Positions 1 through 9,330 of a stretch of DNA of 44,508 bases are shown here, one piece after another (positions within the stretch are counted from its first letter, which is position 1; each line of letters opens with the position of its first letter). A program made the translations under genes and the position numbers. The stretch lies in the NCBI GenBank assembly GCA_903823665.1, contig CAIJTR010000168.1:1-44508 (forward strand), read 5' to 3'. Under the pieces are notes generated by a model. That model saw only the letters and a program-made list of their open reading frames with translations, ran no database searches and was not told the origin of the DNA. The DNA comes from an uncultured Rhodospirillales bacterium (lineage in GTDB: Bacteria > Pseudomonadota > Alphaproteobacteria > Acetobacterales > Acetobacteraceae).

Positions 1-72
1 CCGATACAAGCTTCGCAGCTATGATCTACCTTGGCTCTGCACTCATCAATTCACGATGAATCTCAACAGGCC

Positions 73-137
73 CTAGAGCAACTTAGCGCCGACCAGATTG
101 CACCGGAACGGTTCAATCTGGTCGGGCGTTGCTCTAG
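73..137 (-). repeat. Palindromic repeat, copy 1, in the 3' end of the GMC gene
   Basis: Read on the minus strand, this 65-base element has perfectly complementary 10-base ends (CTAGAGCAAC and GTTGCTCTAG). Inside lies a hairpin with 16-base arms (CGACCAGATTGAACCG and CGGTGCAATCTGGTCG, one mismatch) around a TTC loop. Fifty-five of its bases recur without a change at 44454-44508. The copy is inside the reading frame of the GMC oxidoreductase, whose stop TAG is the last three bases of the element. The structure resembles dispersed REP-like intergenic palindromes. No T-run follows, so a simple intrinsic terminator is not shown. Confidence 0.9.
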
Positions 138-1749
138 CGTCCTCCAAAATCATGTCCGAAGCCTTGCTCGCCACCATCATCACAGGTGCGTTGGTGTTGC
201 CGGAGATCAGTTGCGGGAACACCGACGCATCAACCACCCGCAGTCCGTCCACGCCATAAACCCGCAGCCTCGCATCCACCACGCCGGTGGAGATATCTGG
301 GGCCATCCGGCAGGTGCAGGTCGGGTGATAAACCGTTGTCGCGCGCCTTCGAAAGTCGTCGAGCATAGCAGCGTCGGTCGTAACCGACGGCCCAGGGGCC
401 AACTCCTCTACAATCACCTCGCGCATCGCCGGCTGGTCGGCAATCCGGCGCAGCAGATGCAGCCCATCCAGCACGTCCTGAATTTCCTTGTCGGTCGCCA
501 AACTGGCCGGCTCGATATGCGGCGAAATAAGCGGATCAGCCGACGCTATTTCAACGCGCCCACGCCCCTCCACCACGCAATTGGAAAGCCCAATTGAAAA
601 TGCCGCATAGGCGTCGGGAGACGTCAAAGGCCGTGTTCCGGCCTTGGCCCCAAGCGTGCTAATCGCCTGGAAATAGAGCTGAATATTCGCCCGGTCCAAG
701 CCTGGCCGTGTGCGCACAAACCCACCGCCTTGGTTCATGCTCAAACTCAAAGGCCCTTTGCCCCGCAGCAGGAACGTCAATCCCGCCCGAAGCTTGCCCT
801 TCCACGACCCCAATTCCTGGTTCAACGTCGGAACGCGGGAGCGATAGGTATAGTTGATGCCCAGATGGTCCTGTAGGTTCTGCCCGACATTGGGGCTGTC
901 CTGCACCACCGGAATGCCGAATTTCGACAACAGCGCCGCAGGGCCAATCCCCGAAAGCTGCAACAACTGAGGTGAATTCACCGCACCCGCCGAAACAATC
1001 ACCTCACGCCGCGCCAGCAGCACGCGCCGCACCCCGTTCTGCATCACCTCAACACCGGTCGCACGACGCCCCTCAAACATCACCCGCAGCGCATGCGTGC
1101 GTGTCAGAACCTTGAGGTTCGCCCGCCGCATCGCCGGACGCAAAAAGGCACGCACGGCAGACATCCGCCTGCCGCCCTTCGTTGTAGACTGATAGATGCC
1201 GATGCCTTCCTGAGTGGGCCCGTTGAAATCAGGATTGAACGCAAGCCCCGCCTGCTGCCCAGCCATAATGAAACGCTTCGCCAACGGATGCGCACGCTCA
1301 GACACATCGTCCACATGCACGTTGCCGCCAATGGCGCGCCACTCGTCAGCCCCGGCGGCATTATGCTCAATCCGCCTGAAATGCGGCAGCACATCGTCCC
1401 AGCCCCAACCAGGATTTCCCGCCTTCTCCCAGTCCGCATAATCCAGCTGATCGCCGCGTATCCAGACCATGGCGTTGATCGAGCTTGACCCGCCCAGCAC
1501 CTTGCCGCGCGGCCAATAATCAGACCGCCCACCCAGTCCCGCATCGGGCGCTGTCTGATAGGCCCAGTTGATCCGCTTGTCGTAAAAGCTCTTGCCGTAG
1601 CCAAGTGGCACGTGAACCCAGAAATAAAGATCGCCTGGCCCTGCCTCCAGCACCGCCACGCGATACTTCCCGCTCTCAGACAGGCGATCAGCCAGCAGAC
1701 ATCCCGCCGAACCGGCCCCCACAATAATGTAGTCAAAGGAATCGGTCAC
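73..1749 (-). CDS. GMC-family FAD-dependent oxidoreductase (choline dehydrogenase-like)
   Basis: This 558-residue flavoprotein is expected to oxidise an alcohol to an aldehyde or acid using FAD. An N-terminal dinucleotide-binding GAGSAG motif (about residues 11-16), the GMC signature around [13 protein letters not shown] (about 83-95) and the C-terminal YHPTCTCRM and [12 protein letters not shown] blocks, which carry the catalytic His and Asn, are all present. The GTG start overlaps the stop of the upstream ABC ATPase by 4 bases, so it is the last gene of the peptide-type importer operon and probably acts on the imported compound or a product of it. Substrate is unknown; choline is only one option for this broad family. 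About 20 C-terminal residues after the usual family end are encoded by the palindromic repeat. Confidence 0.93.
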   Translation of the reverse strand: MTDSFDYIIVGAGSAGCLLADRLSESGKYRVAVLEAGPGDLYFWVHVPLGYGKSFYDKRINWAYQTAPDAGLGGRSDYWPRGKVLGGSSSINAMVWIRGDQLDYADWEKAGNPGWGWDDVLPHFRRIEHNAAGADEWRAIGGNVHVDDVSERAHPLAKRFIMAGQQAGLAFNPDFNGPTQEGIGIYQSTTKGGRRMSAVRAFLRPAMRRANLKVLTRTHALRVMFEGRRATGVEVMQNGVRRVLLARREVIVSAGAVNSPQLLQLSGIGPAALLSKFGIPVVQDSPNVGQNLQDHLGINYTYRSRVPTLNQELGSWKGKLRAGLTFLLRGKGPLSLSMNQGGGFVRTRPGLDRANIQLYFQAISTLGAKAGTRPLTSPDAYAAFSIGLSNCVVEGRGRVEIASADPLISPHIEPASLATDKEIQDVLDGLHLLRRIADQPAMREVIVEELAPGPSVTTDAAMLDDFRRRATTVYHPTCTCRMAPDISTGVVDARLRVYGVDGLRVVDASVFPQLISGNTNAPVMMVASKASDMILEDARATPDQIEPFRCNLVGAKLL

Positions 1750-3389
1750 GCCGCGTGGCTCTCCGGCTTGCCCCGCGCCAGCACCTCATCGAGCCAATCA
1801 GAACGCATTTGCGGCACGCTCGACAGCAGCAATTCGGTGTACGGATGCATCGGCGGCGAAAACACAGTCTCTGTCGCACCACCGGCCACCAACTTGCCCG
1901 CCCGCATCACCACCACCTTGTTCGCAATGCGCCGAACGGTACCAATGTCATGGGTGATAAACAAATACGCCAGTCCCAACCTATCCTGCAGCTGCTTGAG
2001 CAGCTTTAGAAGTTCTTCGCCAACAAGTTGATCAAGTGCGGATGTGATCTCATCACAGATGATCAAATCTGGCTCAGCCGCCAAAGCACGCGCAATACCC
2101 ACCCGCTGCTTCTGCCCGCCAGAAAGTTCGCTCGGCCTGCGGTCAATGAAGCTCTCTGGCAAATCCATCATTCGCAGCAACTCCAACACCCGCTCCCGAA
2201 CCTGCGCACGCGATCGGTTGAAGTAAAACTGCACGGGCCGGCCAATAATCTCCAGCAAAGTCTGGTTCGGGTTCAGCGCCACATCCGGGCTTTGATAGAT
2301 CATCTGAATCCGCCGCCGCTCCTCGCGTGACCGATCCACCAGCTGCGGTGAAAGCGTCTTACCCTCGAACCGTAACTCGCCGCTCTCCCGCGCCAACAGG
2401 CCCACAATCACCCGCGCCATCGTCGATTTGCCGCTGCCGCTTTCGCCCACCACCGCCAGCGTATCACCCCGCTTCAGCGACAGGCTCACATCATCAACGA
2501 CGCGGCTGAGCGCCGAATAGCTCGCGGTGACGTTGGAGACTTCAAGCAGCGTCTCTCCATCCCCAACCGTCGCCGCAGCATCACGCTGCGCCCGATCCGC
2601 CACAAGGCGGCGCGTATAGTCCTGCTGCGGGCGTTGCAGAATATCGTCACACAACCCGTGCTCCACCATATTGCCGTGGCGAAGCACCATGATGTCATCA
2701 GCAATCTGCGCCACGACCGCCAAATCATGCGTGATATAGATGGCAGCCGTGCCGTGCTCGCGGATCAGCTTGCGAAAGCTCGCCAGTACCTCCACCTGTG
2801 TGGTCACATCAAGCGCTGTCGTCGGCTCATCGAACACAATGATATCAGGCCGTGCCGCCATCGCCATCGCCGCCATCGCCCGCTGCAACTGCCCGCCACT
2901 TACCTGATGCGGATAGCGATCCCCGAAATGTTCCGGGTCAGGAAGATCCAGTTCGCGAAACAGTGCGATCGCCCGCGCCCGATCCTCGGCCCGGCTGGTC
3001 AACCCCAACGCCTGCGGAATTTCGCAAACCTGCTGCATCAACGTGCGTGACGGGTTGAAACTGGCCGCGGCGGACTGCGCAACATAGGCAACATTCCGCC
3101 CCCGCAACGCCCGCCGCTCCTCCGAACTCATCGTTCGAATGTCACGCCCATCGAACAGCAATTGGCCACCGGTGATCGCGCACCCTGGCCGCGTGTAGCC
3201 CATCACCGCCAGCCCAATGGTGGACTTGCCGGCACCACTTTCGCCAATCAACCCCAGCACCTCACCACGACACAGCGTAAAGCTCACATCATTCACAAGA
3301 ACAGCGGCTTTGTGGGCTTTATCCCCAGGGGTTTCGATACGCAGGCGATCCACCTGCAGCACCACCCCTCCTGTCGCACGCCCACTCAT
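1746..3389 (-). CDS. ABC transporter ATPase, two fused nucleotide-binding domains (DppD-DppF type)
   Basis: A 547-residue cytoplasmic ATPase that should energise the importer formed with the two permeases upstream. The first domain has Walker A GESGAGKST (49-57), signature VSGGQ (163-167) and Walker B IIVFDE (183-188). The second has GESGSGKST (315-323), LSGGQ (422-426) and LIICDE (442-447). Both sites look intact. Peptide, nickel and opine importers normally use two separate ATPases; here they are one chain, as in GsiA- or YejF-like proteins. The ATG overlaps the preceding permease stop by 4 bases (ATGA) and the stop overlaps the GMC start. Substrate class (peptide, opine or other amine) is inferred from the family only. 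Confidence 0.94.
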   Translation of the reverse strand: MSGRATGGVVLQVDRLRIETPGDKAHKAAVLVNDVSFTLCRGEVLGLIGESGAGKSTIGLAVMGYTRPGCAITGGQLLFDGRDIRTMSSEERRALRGRNVAYVAQSAAASFNPSRTLMQQVCEIPQALGLTSRAEDRARAIALFRELDLPDPEHFGDRYPHQVSGGQLQRAMAAMAMAARPDIIVFDEPTTALDVTTQVEVLASFRKLIREHGTAAIYITHDLAVVAQIADDIMVLRHGNMVEHGLCDDILQRPQQDYTRRLVADRAQRDAAATVGDGETLLEVSNVTASYSALSRVVDDVSLSLKRGDTLAVVGESGSGKSTMARVIVGLLARESGELRFEGKTLSPQLVDRSREERRRIQMIYQSPDVALNPNQTLLEIIGRPVQFYFNRSRAQVRERVLELLRMMDLPESFIDRRPSELSGGQKQRVGIARALAAEPDLIICDEITSALDQLVGEELLKLLKQLQDRLGLAYLFITHDIGTVRRIANKVVVMRAGKLVAGGATETVFSPPMHPYTELLLSSVPQMRSDWLDEVLARGKPESHAA

Positions 3390-4219
3390 TTCGCGTCACC
3401 AAGGCCGCGCGTGTTGATTTGGGCCAGCCAATCAACCACAAAATTCACCCCAATCGTCATCAGCGCAATCGCGGCCGCCGGGAACAAAGGTGCCGGCACA
3501 TCAAGCGCGATCACGTCCCGATAGTCGCGCACCATGCTCCCCCAATCCGCCGCCGGAGGCTGCACGCCGAGGCCCAGAAACGACAACGCGGCCACGAACA
3601 AAAACGCAAACGTAAAACGCAGCCCAAATTCTGCAATCAACGGCAACATGGCGTTGGGCAGAACCTCGCGCGTGATAATCCACCACAACCCCTCCCCACG
3701 CAGCCGCGCCACCTCCACATATTCCAGGGCAGAAATATTCATTGCGAGTGCGCGCGCCACGCGAAACACCTTCACCCCATCAAGAATGGCCAGTGTCACC
3801 ACCATCACCGCCAAATCGGTGCCGAGTGCTGACAGCACCACGAAGGCGAAAATCAGCGTTGGCATTGCCAGCATCAAATCAACCAGGCGAGATAGCAGGG
3901 TATCAACCCAGCCCTTGGCAATCGCCGCAGCAAACCCCGTGATGATGCCGATGGTGAAGCTAAGTGCGGTGATCATCAGGCTCAACCCGATGGACATGCG
4001 TGCCCCGAACAGCAAGCGGCTGAAAATGTCACGCCCAAGATTGTCCAGGCCCATCCAGAACGCGGGGCTCGGCTCCGCCCAGGCGTCCCCCACAATTTCC
4101 GCCTCAGGAAACGGTGCCAGAACCGGTGCGCCGAGTGCGCCCACAAGATTAACAGTGATGATCAAAAGCCCGATCATCGCCGTCCACGATAGCTGATGGC
4201 CGAATAAGCGCGGCCTCAT
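3386..4219 (-). CDS. ABC transporter permease, DppC type
   Basis: A 277-residue inner-membrane permease of the binding-protein-dependent transport superfamily. There is an N-terminal membrane segment (about residues 12-35), a periplasmic loop with the DppC-family pattern GLDNLGRDIFSRLL, and several further hydrophobic segments. The cytoplasmic EAA-type coupling loop lies in the stretch containing EVLPNAMLPL, followed by ALSFLGLGVQPPAADWG, typical of DppC/OppC. The start overlaps the upstream DppB-like stop by 4 bases, and the stop overlaps the ATPase start by 4 bases, so translation is probably coupled along the operon. Confidence 0.94.
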   Translation of the reverse strand: MRPRLFGHQLSWTAMIGLLIITVNLVGALGAPVLAPFPEAEIVGDAWAEPSPAFWMGLDNLGRDIFSRLLFGARMSIGLSLMITALSFTIGIITGFAAAIAKGWVDTLLSRLVDLMLAMPTLIFAFVVLSALGTDLAVMVVTLAILDGVKVFRVARALAMNISALEYVEVARLRGEGLWWIITREVLPNAMLPLIAEFGLRFTFAFLFVAALSFLGLGVQPPAADWGSMVRDYRDVIALDVPAPLFPAAAIALMTIGVNFVVDWLAQINTRGLGDAK

Positions 4220-5163
4220 CGCGGTCGCCGCAGACGTGGATTGCTCATAATCGCCAGGACGTCGGCAATCATGTTCAGCAAGATAAACGCACCGGCAAAG
4301 ATCAGCCCGCAGCCCTGCACCACCGGCAAATCATGCTTCGAGACAGCATCCACCATCAGCTGTCCCAGCCCCGGATAGACAAACACCGCCTCCACCACCA
4401 CCACGCCGGTGATGAGGTAGGCAAGGTTCAACGCCACCACGCTAATGATCGGGGCCAACGCATTCGGCAACGCATGCAGCACCACGATGCGAGGTTTCGA
4501 AACACCCTTCAGAATCGCCATTTCAATATAAGGGCTCGCCATAATGCTGAGCACGCTCGCCCGCGTCATACGCATCATGTGCGCCACCACGACGAGTACC
4601 AGCGTCACCATCGGCAGGAACGTCAGCCAAAGGCGGTCACCAAACCCGGTATCGGCACTCACATTGGCAAGAGACGGAAACAGATCGTATTGAACCGAAA
4701 GATACTTCACCAGAATATAGCCGATCAAATATTCCGGCACAGATATCGTCAGCAATGTGATCACATTCACCGCGCGATCGAATATCCCACCCTGATAAAT
4801 CGCCGCCAGTACGCCCATGCAAATCGAAAGCGGCACGGCGATCAGTGCCGCAAACAACGCCAGCAGGAACGTGTTCCAAAGCCGCGGCGAGATTTCCTCC
4901 ACCACATCCCGGTCGTTGGAGAGGCTCACGCCCAGATCACCATGAGCGGCCCGGCCAAGCCACTCGCCGTAACGCACGAGCGGCGGGCGATCCAGCCCAA
5001 GCTTGGAGCGCATTTCAGCCAGATTTTCAGGGGTGGCAGAGTTCTGCAGAACGGCGGTCGCGAGGTCGCCGGGCAACAGCTCGGTGCCGCCGAAAATCAT
5101 CGCCGACGCAGCCCACAAAGTGAGCACGCCGAACAGCAGGCGCAGAGCAACAAGACGTATCAT
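4216..5163 (-). CDS. ABC transporter permease, DppB type
   Basis: A 315-residue inner-membrane permease with an N-terminal membrane segment (about 1-24), the DppB-family N-terminal loop (AEMRSKLGLDRP about 49-60) and a C-terminal core with the coupling-loop segment HALPNALAPI. It should form the heterodimeric channel with the DppC-like protein. A GGAG lies just upstream of the ATG at 5163. The gene begins 22 bases after the binding-protein stop and ends in a 4-base overlap with the next permease, which places it second in the importer operon. Confidence 0.94.
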   Translation of the reverse strand: MIRLVALRLLFGVLTLWAASAMIFGGTELLPGDLATAVLQNSATPENLAEMRSKLGLDRPPLVRYGEWLGRAAHGDLGVSLSNDRDVVEEISPRLWNTFLLALFAALIAVPLSICMGVLAAIYQGGIFDRAVNVITLLTISVPEYLIGYILVKYLSVQYDLFPSLANVSADTGFGDRLWLTFLPMVTLVLVVVAHMMRMTRASVLSIMASPYIEMAILKGVSKPRIVVLHALPNALAPIISVVALNLAYLITGVVVVEAVFVYPGLGQLMVDAVSKHDLPVVQGCGLIFAGAFILLNMIADVLAIMSNPRLRRPR

Positions 5164-5185
5164 TGCTCCGCGCCCACGCGCCGCA

Positions 5186-6775
5186 TCAGGCCTTCAGCCA
5201 GGCCTTCTGGGTCAGCAAGGTGTTGTCGAGGTCGAACAACGCATGCGGTGTGTGACCGCCCACATTGTCGTGATGCGCGTCGATGTAGTCACGAAACGCC
5301 GGTACCAGCGTGGCCACCTGGGCCGACATGATAGCCTGGGCTTCGTACAGAATCTCACGCCGCTTGCCCTCGTTCAGCTCAGCGCGAGCCTCATCGAGCA
5401 GCTTGCCGAACTTCGGATCCTTGAAGTGGCTCTCATTCCACGGTGCCGTCGGCCCATAGCCAACGTCGAGCATCTGGGTCGCCGTCGAACGACCACCCCA
5501 ATAGCTCGTCACGCAATTGCCCTTCAGCCACACATTGCTCCAGAACCCGTCAGCAGGTTCCTTCTTCACAGTCACCTTCAAGCCAGCCTTGCTGAGGGTG
5601 GACTGCATCAGCGTTGCCATGTCAACCGCGCCGTTGAACGCCGCATCCGATGCCTGAATGGTCACTTCTCCGCTGAAGCCGGACTTCTTCAGGTGGAACT
5701 TCGCCTTCTCTGGGTCATACACGGCTTGGGCGATATGCGGATTATAATACGGGTCGATCTTGGCGATCGGCGTATCGTTGCCCACCGCGCCATAGCCGCC
5801 AAACAGCGTCTTGACGATCTGGGTGCGATCAATGCCGTATTTCATGGCCAGACGCAGGTCCAGGCTCTCAAACATCGCGCCCTTGTCCTGCAGCAGCGAG
5901 ATCACCGAGTGCCACGTGCCGTTGGACTGCACCAGCGACAGGCCCTTCTTCGCCTTGATCAGCCCCGCAATTTTCGGATCAACACGGTTGGCCACATCAA
6001 CTTGGCCCGTGATCAGCGCATTCATACGCGCAGAGCTGTCATTGATCACCGTGATATCAAAGCCGTCCAGATAGCCACGATCCGTGCGCCAGAAATTGGC
6101 GAACTTCTTGCCTTTGATGCGTACGCCGGCCTCGTGGGATTCCAGCACGAACGCATTGGTGCCGATGGCCTTGGAGAAATCCGTCGTCCCATCAGGTACC
6201 ACGCGGTTGTGGTAATCGGTCAGCACCATCGGGAAATCGGCATCGGCCGAGTTCAGCGTGATGGCGATTTGGTAGTCATTGATCTTCTTGACGTCGGCAA
6301 TCGCCTTGAACGAGCCCGCCGCGCCCGACTTGGTTTTGCCGCGATGCAGATTGATCGAATAGATCGCGTCATCGGCGTTGAAGGTCTTGCCGTTGTGAAA
6401 CGTCACGCCCTTGCGCAGATTGAAGATCCACTCCACCGCGCCCGGCTTGGCCTCCCAGCTCTCGGCCAGCTCAGGGATCGGCTTCATGTCCGGCCCAACT
6501 TCGATCAGCGCCCCCAGGAACGCGTTGCCCGCGTTGATCGGCACCGAGTCATTCCAGGTCGTGGGATCAAGGCTGTCTGTGGTGCTGCCACCACCAAGCC
6601 CCATGCGCAGAACGCCGCCTTTTCGTGGAGTTTCAGCGGCATAGGCATCGGCACTGGCAACGAGATTGCCGAGCAGGGCCAGGCTTGCGCCAGCGGCGGC
6701 GGAACGGCCGAGGAGTTCACGACGGCCAATCCGGCCAGCGTTGTGCAGTCGCGCCCAGTAAGCAATCTCGTCCAT
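5186..6775 (-). CDS. ABC transporter substrate-binding protein, family 5 (peptide/opine/nickel type)
   Basis: A 529-residue periplasmic binding protein that delivers ligand to the DppB/DppC-like channel. I chose the ATG at 6775, not the longer frame to 6853, because it gives a proper export signal: a twin-arginine-like segment (GRRELLG, Arg18-Arg19), a hydrophobic stretch and an Ala-rich cleavage region near residue 46. The mature part carries SBP_bac_5 features such as LAESWE, FNLRKGVTFHNGKTFNADD and repeated lobe segments. The twin-arginine motif suggests Tat export in a folded state, which is uncommon for this family. Ligand is unknown. Confidence 0.93.
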   Translation of the reverse strand: MDEIAYWARLHNAGRIGRRELLGRSAAAGASLALLGNLVASADAYAAETPRKGGVLRMGLGGGSTTDSLDPTTWNDSVPINAGNAFLGALIEVGPDMKPIPELAESWEAKPGAVEWIFNLRKGVTFHNGKTFNADDAIYSINLHRGKTKSGAAGSFKAIADVKKINDYQIAITLNSADADFPMVLTDYHNRVVPDGTTDFSKAIGTNAFVLESHEAGVRIKGKKFANFWRTDRGYLDGFDITVINDSSARMNALITGQVDVANRVDPKIAGLIKAKKGLSLVQSNGTWHSVISLLQDKGAMFESLDLRLAMKYGIDRTQIVKTLFGGYGAVGNDTPIAKIDPYYNPHIAQAVYDPEKAKFHLKKSGFSGEVTIQASDAAFNGAVDMATLMQSTLSKAGLKVTVKKEPADGFWSNVWLKGNCVTSYWGGRSTATQMLDVGYGPTAPWNESHFKDPKFGKLLDEARAELNEGKRREILYEAQAIMSAQVATLVPAFRDYIDAHHDNVGGHTPHALFDLDNTLLTQKAWLKA

Positions 6776-6894
6776 CTGCGCCTCACATGTGCTTGTTGTT
6801 GGAGCCGGTGCATGACTTTGGCGACGCAACCGGCATCGTCTCTGGATCATCACGAGGTATGCCCGCTTATGTCAACTCGCGGGCCGCCCAAAAC

Positions 6895-8004
6895 TCAGCC
6901 GATCCGCGTTTTCGCCAGCATTGGCTCATCGAGCACCAAAGCCAGCCCGGGGGCCTCGCTCAGATTGATCCAGCCCTTCCCATCCACCCGGCACGGCTCC
7001 GTCAGCATATAGTCACGCCGGTCCAAATCCCATTCCGGCGGATCATATGGATATTCAAGGTAAGGCGCGTCACACAGCCCGGCCGTCAGGTGCGCGTTGG
7101 CAATCTGGCCGATGCCATTGCCCCAGGTGTGCGGGGTGAACACCAGCCCATGTTCCTGCGCCATCATCGCCACCCGACGCAGGCCGGTGATGCCGCCGAC
7201 CAAAGCCGCGTCCGGCTGCAGCACATCAAGGCAACCATCGACGATCAAATCGCGGAATTCATACAATTCGCGCGTCATTTCACCGCCGGCGATGCGCACA
7301 TCCACCATCTCCCGTAGGCGTCGCATCCCCTCGCGATCCGAGCGATGCAGCGGCTCCTCCATCCAATACACACCCAGCCGCTCCAAGGCGCGGGCCACCG
7401 GAATGGCATCCTTTAGGGACCAAGGGGCATAGGTGTCCTGCGGCAACCGCCAGCCCTGGTTGCAGTCCACCATCAGTTCCATCTTGTCGCCGATGCGGGT
7501 GCGAACCGCCTCCAGCGCCTTAATGTCATCGCGCCAATCACCGCGCTGGAAGCGGATTTTCATGGCCGGGAAGCCCGCCGCCAAATACCGCTCCGCCGTC
7601 TCGGCCATCGCCCCCGGATCGCGCAGCGTGCCGGAGGACGCATAGGCCCGCACCCGGTTCGAAAGCCCACCCAACAGTTTCCAGCACGGCTGCCCGGTGA
7701 TTTTCCCCGCCAGATCCCACAACGCCAGATCGAGCGGCCAGCAGCGGCCATAATGGAAATTCAGATGGCTCAGCGTGCGGTAATGCCGCTCCACCGCCAT
7801 CGGGTCCTGCCCGATGAACAGATGCTCATGCCCGGCAAAACCCAGCATGAGATCGCCCGAGCCAACGCCCGTTAGCCCCTCATCCGTATGAACGCGAACA
7901 ATCGTCGAATCCCAATGATGCCGGGGTTTGCTGTCCCAACTGGCGCGAAACGGCGGGGCGAACGCCAGACGATGCTGGCTGATCTCAATGGCGCTGATCT
8001 TCAC
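6895..8004 (-). CDS. Enolase-superfamily enzyme, mandelate racemase/dehydratase subgroup
   Basis: A 369-residue cytoplasmic enzyme expected to abstract the alpha-proton of a carboxylate and stabilise the enolate on Mg2+. Visible residues are the Lys149-x-Arg151 pair on the second barrel strand (MKIRF), metal ligands Asp180 (VDCNQ), a Glu of the MEEP motif (216 or 217) and Glu242 (AGGE). A His292 general base (PHTWGNGIG) can pair with Asp265. This His/Asp dyad is typical of mandelate racemase and the acid-sugar dehydratases. It is transcribed in the same direction as the importer operon, 119 bases upstream of it. Substrate is unassigned; sugar acids and N-substituted amino acids are both known in the superfamily. 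Confidence 0.92.
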   Translation of the reverse strand: MKISAIEISQHRLAFAPPFRASWDSKPRHHWDSTIVRVHTDEGLTGVGSGDLMLGFAGHEHLFIGQDPMAVERHYRTLSHLNFHYGRCWPLDLALWDLAGKITGQPCWKLLGGLSNRVRAYASSGTLRDPGAMAETAERYLAAGFPAMKIRFQRGDWRDDIKALEAVRTRIGDKMELMVDCNQGWRLPQDTYAPWSLKDAIPVARALERLGVYWMEEPLHRSDREGMRRLREMVDVRIAGGEMTRELYEFRDLIVDGCLDVLQPDAALVGGITGLRRVAMMAQEHGLVFTPHTWGNGIGQIANAHLTAGLCDAPYLEYPYDPPEWDLDRRDYMLTEPCRVDGKGWINLSEAPGLALVLDEPMLAKTRIG

Positions 8005-8097
8005 GCGTCAGGCTCTGGCAAACGGCATGAATGGCTCCCGGCAATGCGCAAAACGAATGATGCGTGAGCACCCGGCGGTGTGCAAGATTGCGCCACC
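8005..8097. promoter_or_regulatory. Divergent promoter region between the enolase-like and MFS/sox genes
   Basis: These 93 bases separate two diverging transcription units and must carry both start regions unless one has a distant promoter. I could not identify convincing -35/-10 boxes or a strong inverted repeat by eye. An in-frame GTG at 8080 could extend the MFS protein by six residues into this region. Confidence 0.45.
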
Positions 8098-9330
8098 ATG
8101 CGCTCACTCACCCTTATTGCACCTGTCGTCCTGGGCGTGGGCTTTGCCCAGTTCTCGCTGGGGTTGATGACAACGCTGATCCCGCTGCTCCAATTGCAGC
8201 AAGGACTGCCGACGGAACTGATCGGCGTGATCGCGTCGATGTATTTCGCCGGCTTTCTGGCAGGCGCACTCTCGGGTCCGCGCATCATCGGCAGGCTCGG
8301 CCATATCCGCGCCTTCACAGTACTGGCCGCCCTGGCCGCCGTGGTGTCGCTCAGCATGACGGCGAGCGTGAACCCCTGGCTGGTCGCCGTCGCGCGCTTC
8401 ATCATCGGCTATGCCTGCTCCGGCCTGTTTCTGGTCACCGAAAGCTGGATCAATGATCGCGCCGATACCAGCACGCGCGGGCGCATGTTCGGCGTCTATC
8501 TCGTGGTGAACTGGGGAGCCACCGCGGCTGGTCCCTTGTTGCTGCGGGTAACTGAGCCGAGGCCCGCGTTGTTCGCGCTAACCGGCGCTTTGTTCGCGGC
8601 GGCCTTGGTGCCGATGGCCCTGACCGCCCAATCCAACCCACAGATAAGGCCTGGGCCACGCCTCAGCCTTCGCGAGTTATTCGTGCTCTCACCCGTCGGC
8701 CTTGCGTGCAGCTTTGCCGCCGGACTGCTCAACACAGCGTATTACTCACTGATGCCGGTGTACCTCACGGGCCTGGGCCTTGGCGCGCAATCGGTCTCCA
8801 GCTTCGCCTCCATCGTGCTGCTGGCCGCCCTGCTGATCCAATTGCCAATCGGGGCCATCGCAGACCGGATCGAACGGCGGCGATTGACGTTGATTGTGCT
8901 CACGCTGGCACTGCTATCCGCATTGGCGATGGTGCTCCTCGCAGGTGCCAATTTCCTGCTGCTGGTGGCACTCGGATGCGTCCTCGCCGCCTCCATGTCG
9001 CCGCTTTACGGGCTGGGAGCCGGACAGACCAACGACCGGTTGGAGCGCGGCGATTATGTGGCCGCCGCTGGTGGGCTGTTGTTCGTCTGGTCGGTCGGTG
9101 CCGCCATTGGCCCAACGCTGGCTGGCGGCATCATGGGCTTATTCGGTGAAGCCGGGCTGTTCGCCTATCTCTGCACCACCTTGGCACTCGTCGCAGGCTT
9201 TGTCATGTTGCGGATGCGTGCGCGTGCGGACGTGCCGGTGGAGCAACGCAGCGGCTACATACCCCGCAGCGCCCTCTCCCCCCGACTGGACGATATCGCG
9301 GCACCGGAACGATCAGCGGAGCGTGAATGA
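8098..9330 (+). CDS. MFS transporter, YcaD-like, coupled to the sarcosine oxidase genes
   Basis: A 410-residue 12-segment major facilitator. Family landmarks are the RIIGRLGHIRAF cytoplasmic loop between helices 2 and 3, the segment with LVTESWINDRADTSTRGR after helix 4, characteristic of the YcaD-type subgroup, and IADRIERRR in the middle of the second half. The ATG at 8098 is preferred; a GTG at 8080 adds six residues. Its stop overlaps the soxB start (ATGA), so the two are almost certainly co-translated. The inferred role is uptake or efflux of a methylated amine such as sarcosine, or release of a product such as formaldehyde-derived or glycine compounds. The direction of transport is not visible. 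Confidence 0.9.
   Translation: MRSLTLIAPVVLGVGFAQFSLGLMTTLIPLLQLQQGLPTELIGVIASMYFAGFLAGALSGPRIIGRLGHIRAFTVLAALAAVVSLSMTASVNPWLVAVARFIIGYACSGLFLVTESWINDRADTSTRGRMFGVYLVVNWGATAAGPLLLRVTEPRPALFALTGALFAAALVPMALTAQSNPQIRPGPRLSLRELFVLSPVGLACSFAAGLLNTAYYSLMPVYLTGLGLGAQSVSSFASIVLLAALLIQLPIGAIADRIERRRLTLIVLTLALLSALAMVLLAGANFLLLVALGCVLAASMSPLYGLGAGQTNDRLERGDYVAAAGGLLFVWSVGAAIGPTLAGGIMGLFGEAGLFAYLCTTLALVAGFVMLRMRARADVPVEQRSGYIPRSALSPRLDDIAAPERSAERE

Noticed and set aside
1-72. Possible promoter or gene fragment at the left edge
   Set aside because: Seventy-two bases with no coding or structural signal I can support.
5003-7012. A 669-codon plus-strand open frame opposite the binding-protein gene
   Set aside because: It is antisense to a clear binding-protein gene and the composition (Arg, His and Ala rich) is that of a high-GC shadow frame with no domain.
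8080-8097. GTG at 8080 as the MFS start
   Set aside because: Possible, but the family start and hydrophobic onset fit ATG 8098; no ribosome-binding site decides it.
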